From an uncultured Gammaproteobacteria bacterium (GTDB lineage: Bacteria > Pseudomonadota > Gammaproteobacteria > Steroidobacterales > XN24), in the NCBI GenBank assembly GCA_947259915.1, contig CAMYOC010000042.1:1-64000 (forward strand): a DNA stretch of 64,000 bases. The letters are read 5' to 3'. The notes beneath the pieces are model-generated. The model was given only the letters and a program-made list of their open reading frames with translations. It made no database searches and was not told the origin of the DNA. Both the position numbers and the translations under genes were made by a program. Shown here piece by piece: positions 15,799 to 24,111 of the stretch (within the stretch, counting starts at the first letter, position 1; every line of letters starts with the position of its first letter).

Positions 15799-17568
15799 CT
15801 ACTCCTGCGGTACCCAGAAGTTGATGGACATGGTCTCGGTGAGGGCATCGGTCCAGATGTAGCCATCCGTCCAGATGAAACCATCGGTCCAGATATAACC
15901 GTCGGTCCAGACATAGCCATCAGTCCAGAGATAGCCGTCCACGCCTGTCGTGCCGTCCGTCCAGAGATAGGCATCCGTCCAGATGTAACCGTCCGTCCAG
16001 ACGAAGCCATCCGTCCAGATGTAGCCGTCGGTCTGGCTGTAGTCGTCGGTCCAGGTATAGCCGTCCAGGCCCATCAGGTAATAGCTGCCGTCAGCCGCCT
16101 GGTTGGCCCGCCCGCCGTAGTGCTGCTCGCCGGACAGGTCCTTGGCGATGTCCAGACCACGGTTGGCGCAGTGGTAGTTCCAGTTGTAGACCGCATCGTA
16201 GGCATTGATCATGCCCGCGCCCTGCTGGAACACGCTGTAGGCCAAGGAGCCGTCGGAGTTAACGGCCGGTCGCGCCGAGTTCATCAGCTTGCACTTCACC
16301 ATGTCCGGGGTCAGCGCCGGCTCGGCATTGAGCATGAGGGCCACCACGCCGGTCACCACCGCCGCGGCCTGTGAGGTCCCCGACATGGTGAAATAGGCGC
16401 CACCATCATGGAATTCCGGGTGCGCCGTACCGATCGCGGTGCTGTTGTTCATGAGCCCCAGTATGTGACCCCCGGGCGCGACGACCTCCGGCTTTACGAA
16501 GCCCTCGTAGGTGGGGCCCACGGCGGAGAAGCTCGCCAACCGATCGTCGTGGCCGGCATCGGGCGAATAATTGTCCGTAATGGCACCCACGGTAATGACG
16601 TAAGGCACGTTACCGGGTACGCCGATGGTCTGTGCGCCGGGTCCGGTGTTACCGGCCGAGGCTACGACGACGATACCGGCGTCCCACGCCCGCATGACCG
16701 CCTGGTTCAGGGGATCCTCCCAGTAGTGCGACTGGGGCTGGGCGCTCAACGACAGGTTCAGCACGCGGATGCCGAACTTGTTGCGATTCGCCACCACCCA
16801 ATCGATCCCGCGGATCACGTCCGCGTAGCTGCCCTGGCCCTGATCATCGAAGGCCTTGACGTTGACCAGATAGGCGTTCGGCGCAATACCGTTGTAATGG
16901 CCATCGTCGCCCTTGGCGCTGCTGACGGCGATGCTGGCGACATGGGTGCCGTGACCGCTGCCGTCGATGTTGTAGATTCCGGTGCCGCCCCGCTTGGTTC
17001 CCAGGTGAGCCATGTTTACCTCGGACAGCAATTCGCCGGCGATAGCGTCATACTGGGCCAGGTAACGCCAGCCACCCCAGCTATCCTTGTTGAGCGACAC
17101 GTGAGACATGGAGCCCGTGTCGAGCACGGCCACCGTAACGCCGAAGCCGGTGATACCCTGGCTATGTAGCTGCGACGCTTCGGTAAACAGGGCGTATCCC
17201 GTAGCGGGATCCGAGGACGTCGACTTGTCGGGCTTCCCGCCATTGCCGGCTGTGGTGACCTCCGCATCCGAGAGCACCCGGACGCCGTCGACGATTTGCA
17301 GACGCGCTCGCTCTTCGACCGACAACTCCACGGCTACGGCGTTGATGATGCCGAGTTCATGGGTAATCGCCGCGCCGGCTTCCAACGCCAGGTGCCGCGC
17401 TTCGGCGAGACTGCTTGCCTGGACGATATAGCTATCCGTGGCCTGCGTGTCCGAGCCGAAGCCGCTGATTGCATCACCGAGCTGGGCAAAGGTCGCCGCC
17501 GCAATCAGCAACGCAACCAGGCCCGCTCGTCTGGTAACAGGCTTAAAGCTCGACTGGATCAATTCCAT
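15799..17568 (-). CDS. Secreted S8 subtilase with aromatic hexapeptide repeat tail (paralogue 2)
   Basis: 589 residues from ATG 17568 (GAGGATGAG upstream; a GTG at 17607 is less likely). Signal region (LVALLIAAATFAQLGDA), I9-like propeptide with the same ELGIINAV motif as paralogue 1, then S8 domain with Asp in VLDTG, His in GSGHGTHV, Asn in SAGNTG and Ser in MSGTSQAAA. The C-terminal tail repeats G(Y/F)(I/V/L)WTD about ten times in 74 residues and ends in MSINFW, like paralogue 1. Shared segments (SHYWEDPLNQAVMR, AYSVFQQGAGM) show tandem duplication, yet the repeat unit differs (WTD against WSQ). Confidence 0.9.
   Translation of the reverse strand: MELIQSSFKPVTRRAGLVALLIAAATFAQLGDAISGFGSDTQATDSYIVQASSLAEARHLALEAGAAITHELGIINAVAVELSVEERARLQIVDGVRVLSDAEVTTAGNGGKPDKSTSSDPATGYALFTEASQLHSQGITGFGVTVAVLDTGSMSHVSLNKDSWGGWRYLAQYDAIAGELLSEVNMAHLGTKRGGTGIYNIDGSGHGTHVASIAVSSAKGDDGHYNGIAPNAYLVNVKAFDDQGQGSYADVIRGIDWVVANRNKFGIRVLNLSLSAQPQSHYWEDPLNQAVMRAWDAGIVVVASAGNTGPGAQTIGVPGNVPYVITVGAITDNYSPDAGHDDRLASFSAVGPTYEGFVKPEVVAPGGHILGLMNNSTAIGTAHPEFHDGGAYFTMSGTSQAAAVVTGVVALMLNAEPALTPDMVKCKLMNSARPAVNSDGSLAYSVFQQGAGMINAYDAVYNWNYHCANRGLDIAKDLSGEQHYGGRANQAADGSYYLMGLDGYTWTDDYSQTDGYIWTDGFVWTDGYIWTDAYLWTDGTTGVDGYLWTDGYVWTDGYIWTDGFIWTDGYIWTDALTETMSINFWVPQE
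15844..16065 (-). repeat. Tandem 18-base units coding GYIWTD-type repeats
   Basis: About 222 bases, period 18, coding the tail DGYTWTD to DGYIWTD with one irregular unit (TTGVDGYLWTD) and one longer spacer (DDYSQTDGYIWTD). The DNA units are more diverged than in paralogue 1. Confidence 0.85.
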
Positions 17569-17705
17569 AATCTCATCCTCAGGGATCTCTATCGTCCCGT
17601 TCTGCACCGGCGGTTCGCAGCCAGCACGCCTTGTATCCGATGATCATTAAACCTCGATCGAGACGCCGCTGACCTTGCCGAATCGCCGCGACGACCAACA
17701 GCTAG

Positions 17706-17721
17706 TGTGATCCGGCTCACA
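17706..17721. promoter_or_regulatory. CRP/Vfr-like operator upstream of subtilase 2
   Basis: TGTGA-TCCGGC-TCACA, a perfect palindrome of the CRP consensus half-sites, 138 bases before ATG 17568, with the same flanking ATTA as the 15755 site. Confidence 0.6.
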
Positions 17722-17790
17722 TAATCACGTTGTAAAGTTGGGTGGGCTCGGATCTCGGTTACTCATTGATAGTCATGACTTTGCAGGTGT

Positions 17791-18040
17791 GTCGGGGTCG
17801 GACCACGTTAACCCTCTGTATTGGTTTGCAATCCCGATTGATTTTGCCGGCCCCCGGCGCTTAAACCGGCGTTTTTAGGCCCCAAAAGACCCATCTAAGG
17901 ATGCTCCGCCGCGACTGTCCTCGGGCGGGCACGCGGGAGCGGGTCGAACGCTTTGTCAAAACGCCCTTTTCAGGGCCGAAAAGGGCCCTCTAAGGCTCTG
18001 CGATGGGGTTCAGGCAAGAATAAATCGAGCCCGGACAATT
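17791..18040 (+). repeat. About 250-base element with GGGGTCGGACC end (family R), copy 1
   Basis: Left end GTCGGGGTCGGACCACG, body with TTGGTTTGCAATCCCGATT, AGGCCCCAAAAGAC and CGCCCTTTTCAGG. It matches the copies at 23772 and 25133, but after GAGCCCGGACA it switches to a family C element instead of the expected GAGGTCCGACCCC end. Confidence 0.8.
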
Positions 18041-18112
18041 GAGGGACAGTGACCATAATTCAGTAATCCGGCGGGCCACAGTCAGGTAGTTAGAGTCACA
18101 GTCCCGAAATTC
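18041..18112. repeat. Family C hairpin element, copy 3
   Basis: GAGGGACAGTGACC to GTCCCGAAATTC; one change in the right arm (CACAGTCCC). It replaces the right end of the family R element. Confidence 0.8.
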
Positions 18113-18147
18113 ATGCGCGAGGCGATAAAGTGCCAGGTATCTGTACA

Positions 18148-18291
18148 GTCCCTTGGTCCCAGGTTCGAGTCCTGGCGGGCCCACCACTTTTCCTTGTCGG
18201 ACAACCGGATACGTCGCCGAGGGCGATGAGATCGGGGGATTGGAATCCTTTGGTCGGCGATTCGGGGCCGCACGAACCGGTGACGCCCCCG
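18148..18291 (+). repeat. T block (tRNA-Met 3' fragment plus tail), copy 2
   Basis: Positions 18148-18186 repeat the T-arm, acceptor strand and CCA seen at 830-868, followed by the tail CCTTGTCGGACAACCGG and a longer common part ending GAACCGGTGACGCCCCCG. The anticodon context of copy 1 is lost here. There is no 5' tRNA half. Confidence 0.75.
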
Positions 18292-18509
18292 TAAATTTGG
18301 CCTAGTTCGTACCAGTTAACACGTTGCCTGAGGACGGCACATTATCGAGGCGGGCCTCGATAGCCGGAATCTTGCAGGATGCTCTGTGGTCAACCTGATG
18401 AGCATGCTGCGACCCAGCGAAATGACGCGCCTGTATTGCAACGGCGATCGCAGTTCCGGCGCCTAACGACAAGTGCCTATCGAAATTTCGCACCCGCGCC
18501 CTCATATAC

Positions 18510-18532
18510 TTAGAGTCACTGTCCCGAAATTC
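18510..18532 (+). repeat. Family C right-end fragment
   Basis: TTAGAGTCACTGTCCCGAAA plus TTC, identical to the right arm of complete copies. The rest of 18292-18642 shows no gene. Confidence 0.65.
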
Positions 18533-18642
18533 ATATGCCAACCGGTTCAATTGACACATGTGGCTGCTAGTGGCTGCGGTTTCGATGGATCGACGCTGTT
18601 ACGCAGACACAGTTCATAACCCGAATTTCAAGGTGAGCCCCA

Positions 18643-19296
18643 ATGTGCGTGAAACCAAATATGGATCAGCATCAAGACAGCTTGTCGAGGGTGACTGCGT
18701 TCCTTCTCCTGGCAATACTATTTGGGATGGCGGGTTGCGCGCCTTGGGAGATCGGCGCAGAAAAAAACGTCGTTAGAAACGGGATCAAGTTTGAAGTATT
18801 TCGTGAAAATGATGACGGCTCAAGAATGGGCAATCTAGCTGAGGACACGGTTGTCGATGGCTGGCCCTGCAGGCGGGGCTTCATCGACTTTCATGCAGAC
18901 TGGAGGCTGGATGAATGTCATCTTTCACGAGAGTATGAGCGGAACGGCATTGTCATGCCGGCGGGTACTCGTGTTTTTCCCGATAAGTCTGGGAATCCTG
19001 GGATTTGCCTATTTCCACACGATGTAAACATTCAAGGATACCCCTGCCGTGGCAACAGGTCGGGTGGTTTTATGACCGCTTTCTATGCCAACGGAAGCCT
19101 TCACTGGTTCTATACAAGACATCCGGTAGTAGTGGATGGCCTCACCTGCAAGAACAGTCTTTTTCAGCCTATCCATCTGCATCTGGACGGCCGATTGCGA
19201 CAGTGCAAACTTGATAAGCCCGTGACTATCGACAAGGTAGATTACCCCAGGGGCTTTATCATCCGCATTGATCAATCCGGAGCGGTAATTGAGTAA
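18643..19296 (+). CDS. Lipoprotein with repeated Cys-containing modules, unknown
   Basis: 217 residues; AAGGTGAG precedes ATG 18643, and an in-frame ATG at 18661 is an alternative. A signal helix (VTAFLLLAILFGMAGC) ends in a lipobox Cys. The mature part has three similar modules with WPCRRGFIDFHADWRLDEC, YPCRGNRSGGFMTAFYANGSL and LTCKNSLFQPIHLHLDGRLRQC, each a short strand pair with Cys before the turn and F/L-x-x-x-G-x-L after it, reminiscent of MORN-like repeats. Disulfides are likely in the periplasm. Function unknown. It lies between T copies 2 and 3. Confidence 0.7.
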   Translation: MCVKPNMDQHQDSLSRVTAFLLLAILFGMAGCAPWEIGAEKNVVRNGIKFEVFRENDDGSRMGNLAEDTVVDGWPCRRGFIDFHADWRLDECHLSREYERNGIVMPAGTRVFPDKSGNPGICLFPHDVNIQGYPCRGNRSGGFMTAFYANGSLHWFYTRHPVVVDGLTCKNSLFQPIHLHLDGRLRQCKLDKPVTIDKVDYPRGFIIRIDQSGAVIE

Positions 19297-19354
19297 ATAG
19301 ACTGACTACTCAGCACGGTCGACCAACGAGGCCAACAGTACAACCAGGGGAATT

Positions 19355-19426
19355 GAGGGACAGTGACCATAATTCAGTAATCCGGCAGGCCACAGTCAGG
19401 TAGTTAGAGTCACTGTCCCGAAATTC
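19355..19426. repeat. Family C hairpin element, copy 4
   Basis: Complete copy (GGGACAGTGACC to GTCCCGAAATTC), 59 bases after the lipoprotein stop and directly abutting T block copy 3. Confidence 0.8.
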
Positions 19427-19540
19427 ACACCACTTTTCCTTGTCGGACAACCGGATAGGTCGCTGACGAGGGCGATGAGATCAGGGGATCGCGATCCCTT
19501 GGTCGGCGATTCGGGACCGCACGAACCGGTGACGCCCCCG
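19427..19540 (+). repeat. T block tail, copy 3
   Basis: Begins at the CCA-proximal CACCACTTTTCC, so only the last bases of the tRNA remain, and runs through CCTTGTCGGACAACCGG to GAACCGGTGACGCCCCCG. It is highly similar to copy 2 over more than 100 bases. Confidence 0.75.
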
Positions 19541-19715
19541 AGAAATCTCTACTTGTCACTCGCCGCTCGGATGGGGGAGCTTACGCTCCTACAGTATTGG
19601 TCAGCCAGGTAGCCGGCCAGCCCCTGTCTCCCCATCTCCGTAGGTAGATGTGCCCATTGAGAACGGGCCGCTTGGACCCTATTTATATTGGAGAGCCTCA
19701 GGATCAAGTGGCGTT

Positions 19716-20789
19716 ATGAATGCACTTACCCCTCGCGGCGGCATCAGGCGCATCGGCCATGCCGCGCTCGTGTGTGTTGCGTTCGTGCTGATGCAGTCCC
19801 TGCTGGTCGCCTGCGTTCCCGGCCAGTTCATCGGCAAGACAGCTCGTTGTACTCACCCTGGTATTCAGTCCATCGACGTGCCTTCCGACGATAGCGTCCT
19901 GCTATTTAGCTATTGCGATAAGGACACGAGCTACATCGCAACCTCGGGCATCTTCGGTGGTGCAGTAACGGTAATCCGACGGGCAGAGGACAAAGCAATT
20001 ATCCAGAAGGTGGTTTTCACCCCTGACGACAAAAAGATCTTCTTCATCGAGCGCTCATCCCGGGATAGGAGTGTCGTGCGCTCGATGGATGCCGACGGCA
20101 GCAACCTGCAGTCGGTCACATCCGGCGGACCGAGCACCAACAACGTGCTGGATATTGTCATTTCGCCCGACGGCCAGCGAATCTATTACATCAACGCCGC
20201 CGTTTTCAGATCCTATTCGCCAGTTGCCGCCGCACGACCACATGACGTGGATTTCTACTCAATGAAGCTGGACGGATCTGATATCCGCAAGCTCACCAAT
20301 ATGCATGCCTATTCACTCAACGGCCTGGCGATCTCCGCCGACGAAAGCGAGCTGTACTATTTCGGTGGCGTGGTCGACATCGAAAGTGGTGCGCGCCTCG
20401 GGCCGCTGCCGTTTGAGCCATCGCCGATGGCCGGGATTGAGGGAAAGATTGCGCTGTGGACCTCACCTTATCCCGTGTCCGACGTTTCCGAGGACGGCCT
20501 GCTGGTGCTCGCGAGCGGCAGGATGAATGAACCGTATGAGCGATTCCCTACCGAGGTGGCCGGGTACGGTTTGTACCTCCATGACACCGCCATTCGGCTG
20601 ATAACAAGAGAAATTGTCTGGTTACAAGACTATCTGGATTCCCCGACATGGCGTAATCGTGACGATGTCATCTACTTCATCAGAAATGAAATGTTGCATG
20701 GAGCAAGAAACTACAACCACTTGTACCGGGTGAGAGTCGACGGCAGCGATCTGAAATACATCCGTCTGGACCTGCCACGAAACCAATAA
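19716..20789 (+). CDS. Lipoprotein with TolB-like beta-propeller
   Basis: 357 residues from ATG 19716; an upstream GTG at 19650 would give a poor N-terminus. The signal helix (ALVCVAFVLMQSLLVAC) carries a lipobox (LLVAC). The mature protein shows WD40/TolB-like blades with the repeated D-x-x-x-I/L and SPDG-type turns: FTPDDKKIFFIER, ISPDGQRIYYINA, MKLDGSDIRKLTN, ISADESELYYFGG and VRVDGSDLKYIRL. Such propellers bind proteins or glycans in the cell envelope; the partner is unknown. It is the second single-gene unit bounded by C plus T repeats. Confidence 0.75.
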   Translation: MNALTPRGGIRRIGHAALVCVAFVLMQSLLVACVPGQFIGKTARCTHPGIQSIDVPSDDSVLLFSYCDKDTSYIATSGIFGGAVTVIRRAEDKAIIQKVVFTPDDKKIFFIERSSRDRSVVRSMDADGSNLQSVTSGGPSTNNVLDIVISPDGQRIYYINAAVFRSYSPVAAARPHDVDFYSMKLDGSDIRKLTNMHAYSLNGLAISADESELYYFGGVVDIESGARLGPLPFEPSPMAGIEGKIALWTSPYPVSDVSEDGLLVLASGRMNEPYERFPTEVAGYGLYLHDTAIRLITREIVWLQDYLDSPTWRNRDDVIYFIRNEMLHGARNYNHLYRVRVDGSDLKYIRLDLPRNQ

Positions 20790-20819
20790 CGGAATAATCG
20801 CCTATTCCAATTTACGCTA

Positions 20820-20890
20820 GGGGACAGTGACCATAATTCAGTAACCCGGCGGGCCACAGTCAGGTAATTAGAGTCACTGTCCCGAAATTC
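20820..20890. repeat. Family C hairpin element, copy 5
   Basis: GGGGACAGTGACC to GTCCCGAAATTC, 30 bases after the propeller gene stop. Confidence 0.8.
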
Positions 20891-20923
20891 ACCAGGTAGT
20901 TAGAGTCACTGTCCCGAAATTCA
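20891..20923 (+). repeat. Family C right-arm duplicate
   Basis: CAGGTAGTTAGAGTCACTGT and CCCGAAATTC repeat the right part of the adjacent copy, giving one and a half copies in tandem. Confidence 0.7.
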
Positions 20924-20979
20924 CACCACTCTTCCTTGTCGGACAACCGGATACGAAAAGTCGAGGGCGATGAGATCGC
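20924..20979 (+). repeat. T block tail, copy 4 (short)
   Basis: CACCACTCTTCCTTGTCGG and ACAACCGGATACG then GAGGGCGATGAGATCG. Shorter and more diverged than copies 1-3. Confidence 0.65.
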
Positions 20980-21054
20980 ACAATAACCGGGGTCGAACCG
21001 CAGTTATTCGCTCTGCCGCGGCAAGATGAGTCGGAGCTAAGGTGTAGGGTCAAA

Positions 21055-21082
21055 GGTGTCAGGTTTATTAGCCTGCTGCTCC
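21055..21082 (+). repeat. Family B left-end fragment
   Basis: GTCAAAGGTGTCAGGTTTATT, as at 26174. There is no inverted right arm. Positions 21083-21294 hold no recognisable gene. Confidence 0.55.
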
Positions 21083-21294
21083 GGACCCCCCCCGGGAGTC
21101 ACCAGCAGCGTTTTGGTATAGACAATGGGTTAGTGGCTGCCAGCCCTGACTCATCAAATCGTACCACTTGAGCGGCTGACTCAGAGGGTATCGCAGACCT
21201 CATGAGCGAAAAGCACCGCCTGCCTGCGGCACTCTGAGGGACGACGAAATAGTCTCGCTTGAGCGCGTCCGCCCGGGTCGGACATGACTCGTTC

Positions 21295-21328
21295 GTCGGG
21301 TCCTCGGCTTCTTGGCCGGGGACCCGAC
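21295..21328. terminator. Hairpin after the alkylsulfatase gene
   Basis: GTCGGGTCC pairs with GGACCCGAC, and the inner CGGC/GGCCGG extends the stem. It is 25 bases beyond the stop of the minus-strand alkylsulfatase. There is no T-run. Confidence 0.45.
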
Positions 21329-21352
21329 AAAGCGATCCTATACCCCTGCAGG

Positions 21353-23407
21353 TCAGTCGCCGGTGTAAGGCAGCGGCTCTTGTTCGAAGGCGCTGTCGTC
21401 AGGCTTCCTGAGAGGTGCTTTTAGCGTCCCCGGCATGATCTCGAAACCGACCTCGAACTGGATCAGCGTGCTCTTGACCTGCTCGAGGACCTCACGATTG
21501 CCGTCCAGCACCGCCTTGCCGGCGTCGATCTGTTGATCCATCGTGACGGCCCCCATCATTACCGCCTCCAAATCTGTACGATCGATGGTCACCGTGAGAT
21601 CAGGGTTGCTGGCCTGCTGACCCTTGATGTTGGTGAGAACGCCGTTGCTCATCTCGACCACGAATTCCTCGCCGTTGTCCGGGGTCAGCAGATTGACCGT
21701 GAACGCCATGCCGTCGGCTTTGTTGCTGTCCATGCGGATCCCGAGAAAATCCAGGTACAGGTCCGTGGTCATCGCGCGGATCAGATCCGGGCCGCTGGAC
21801 TTCGGGCTGGCCCCCTCGGGGATGCCGGAGCGCAGTTCATAGGCTGCCGCCAGGAAGCTGTTACGCACGCTGGGGCTCTCCTGCTGATAGCCGTACTGTT
21901 CAAACGCGTCAGCCAGCAGGTCCTTGGCCGGCTGGTTACCGGGTTCTGCATAGACGAGCTTGTTCAGTATCTCCTGTGCATGGCGATACTTGCCCTGGTC
22001 ATACAGTTCCTGAGCCTTGGCCATGATCTTGTCCGAGCCGCCCATCATCTCGACATACAGGGGCGCGGAGTCTTCCGGCGACAGCGGGATCAGCGTGGTT
22101 GGATTCGCGTCCCAATAGCCCAGATAACGGTTGATCACCGCCCGGCTATTGTGTTCCATCGAGCCGTGATACCCACGTGCGTACCACTGCTGCTGCAGGC
22201 TCTTCGGCGGCTGATAGACATTCTGTATCTGGTTGACGGTGACGCCCTGGTTTGCCAGGTGCAGCACCTGGTTATTCAGATGTCCGTACATGTCGCGTTG
22301 TCCGCGCATCACTTCCTGGATACGCGCGTTGCCAAAGCGCGGCCAGCTGTGCGCGCTAAACATGACTTGCGCTTCCTGGCCATAGCGATACAGCGCCTCG
22401 TTGATCTGCTTTGACCACTCCAGGGCGTCGCGCACCAGCGCACCGCGCAATGTGTAGATGTTGTGGATCGTTGCAGAAATGTTCTCTGCGGCCCAGAACG
22501 CCTGCATATCGGGAAAGTAGGTATTCATCTCTGCCGGCGCCTCGGTCCCCGGCGTGTTCTGGAAGATCATGCGGACGCCATCGACCGTCATCTCATCGAA
22601 GTCGTCCTCGATGATCACGTTGGGCTCGATCAGACCGAGATTACCAGCAGCGACGGTCTTGCCGATCGATTGATCCACATGGCCGTATGGATTGGCCGGC
22701 AACAGCACCCCGTACTGGTAGAACAGACGTCGGGTCATCGCATTGCCGGCATACACATTTTCCGCCACGGCATGGTCCATGAAACCCACGGGCGCGATGA
22801 TCTTGACCTTGCCGCTGTCCACATCCGCCTGATCGACCACACCACGCACGCCGCCAAAATGATCGGCATGAGAATGCGAGTAGACGACCGCAACCACCGG
22901 GCGCTCACCGAGCTGCTCATTGACGAACTTGAGCGCGGCGGCAGCGGTTTCCTTGGCGGTGAGCGGGTCGAAAATGATCCACCCGGTAGCGCCTCGAATA
23001 AAGCTGATGTTTGCCAGGTCAAATCCACGAACCTGATAGATTCCGGGCATCACCTCGTAGAGACCGTAATTCATATTCAGGATGGCCTGGCGCTGCAGCG
23101 AGGGATGGACGCTGTCGAAGTCCTTGCCCTGGAGCAGGAAGTCGTACTTCCCCATATCCCAGGCCACATTGCCTTTTTCGGCCATGATCTGGGTGTAGTC
23201 CGGCGCCGCGATAAAGCCCTTCGATTGCTCCTCGAAATCGCGTTTGTCCGCAAACGGCAAAGTCTTTCTTTGCTGCTGTTGTTTTTCCACCGTGTATTTC
23301 GACGGCAGCTTGCCCTTGGGGCTGAAGTGGCCAGTCTGTGTTTCAGCCAGGCCGGCGGATGACATAGCGAGCATCGCGGCGATGCCGAGTACGGTCAAAA
23401 GCTTCAT
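21353..23407 (-). CDS. Secreted alkylsulfatase (SdsA/BDS1-like metallo-beta-lactamase fold)
   Basis: 684 residues from ATG 23407, set by GGAG seven bases upstream and a following Sec signal peptide (LLTVLGIAAMLAMSSAGLAE). The metallo-beta-lactamase domain carries the zinc motif VVYSHSHADHFGGVRG, preceded by FIRGATGWIIFDPLTAKET; an AHSWPRFGN-like segment and a helical dimerisation part follow, and the C-terminal ~130 residues look like the SCP2-like lipid-binding domain of SdsA1 (AFTVNLLTPDNGEEFVVEMSNGVL). Such enzymes hydrolyse alkyl sulfate detergents to alcohol and sulfate. Length and domain order match the family. It is a lone gene. Confidence 0.92.
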   Translation of the reverse strand: MKLLTVLGIAAMLAMSSAGLAETQTGHFSPKGKLPSKYTVEKQQQQRKTLPFADKRDFEEQSKGFIAAPDYTQIMAEKGNVAWDMGKYDFLLQGKDFDSVHPSLQRQAILNMNYGLYEVMPGIYQVRGFDLANISFIRGATGWIIFDPLTAKETAAAALKFVNEQLGERPVVAVVYSHSHADHFGGVRGVVDQADVDSGKVKIIAPVGFMDHAVAENVYAGNAMTRRLFYQYGVLLPANPYGHVDQSIGKTVAAGNLGLIEPNVIIEDDFDEMTVDGVRMIFQNTPGTEAPAEMNTYFPDMQAFWAAENISATIHNIYTLRGALVRDALEWSKQINEALYRYGQEAQVMFSAHSWPRFGNARIQEVMRGQRDMYGHLNNQVLHLANQGVTVNQIQNVYQPPKSLQQQWYARGYHGSMEHNSRAVINRYLGYWDANPTTLIPLSPEDSAPLYVEMMGGSDKIMAKAQELYDQGKYRHAQEILNKLVYAEPGNQPAKDLLADAFEQYGYQQESPSVRNSFLAAAYELRSGIPEGASPKSSGPDLIRAMTTDLYLDFLGIRMDSNKADGMAFTVNLLTPDNGEEFVVEMSNGVLTNIKGQQASNPDLTVTIDRTDLEAVMMGAVTMDQQIDAGKAVLDGNREVLEQVKSTLIQFEVGFEIMPGTLKAPLRKPDDSAFEQEPLPYTGD

Positions 23408-23771
23408 CTCATTCTCCATGATCGGTGTGGTCCCGGCGGCCAAACCACAGGAACGACAACATTAGAAAATAAACACCCTACGCACCTTCAATGCTTCGGC
23501 ACGAAATGGGTAGTGCCCACGCAGCTGGAAGCGCCACAGGTTGCCAGTGACGACGTTGATGCTGACAACGCCTGAAATGCTGGCGAGGCGCGGCCAGTCG
23601 AGGCTTTTACCGTCCCGACCGAGTGTTATGGAAACACGGCGATCACTCATGCGTCTAATACATTGTTAATACCAATATGATACTTTTTTTGCATTAACAT
23701 CACGCTCAGGCAGCTCAATCATGCCCGAGCCCTCGCCAGCCATCGGCACTTTGGTCAGGCGGCGGCGGTGT

Positions 23772-24042
23772 GTCGGGGTCGGACCACGTTAACCCTCTGT
23801 ATTGGTTTGCAATCCCGATTGATTTTGCCGGTCCTCGGCGCTTAAACCCGCGTTTTCAGGCCCCGAAAGACACACCTAAGGAACTCTGCCGCGACTGTCC
23901 TTGGGCGGACCCCCGGAGCGGGTCGAACGCTTCCTTAGAACGCCCTTTTCGGCCCCGAGAAGGACCCTCTAGGGCTCTGCGATGGGGTTCAGGCGAGAAT
24001 ATATCGAGCCCGGACAGAAGCTTATTGAGGTCCGACCCCGGA
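23772..24042 (+). repeat. Family R element, copy 2 (complete)
   Basis: GTCGGGGTCGGACCACG at the left and GAGGTCCGACCCCGG at the right form inverted ends; about 270 bases. The interior contains CTTTTCGGCCCCGAGAAGG, able to form an inner hairpin. No open frame of interest. Positions 23444-23771 hold nothing else I can support. Confidence 0.85.
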
Positions 24043-24111
24043 CCGCGGCCATGAGTTATCTTGCTATAACCGGCACCTGGTCCCGGCAACGAGGCTGTGC
24101 CACGGCCCGCG

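Noticed and set aside
13994-16065. Regularly spaced repeats as a CRISPR array
   Set aside because: The period is 18 bases without spacers, in frame with the subtilase genes, and codes for hexapeptides.
23462-23650. A 62-residue minus-strand frame upstream of the alkylsulfatase
   Set aside because: No ribosome site, no recognisable family and an atypical C-terminus; not strong enough to call.
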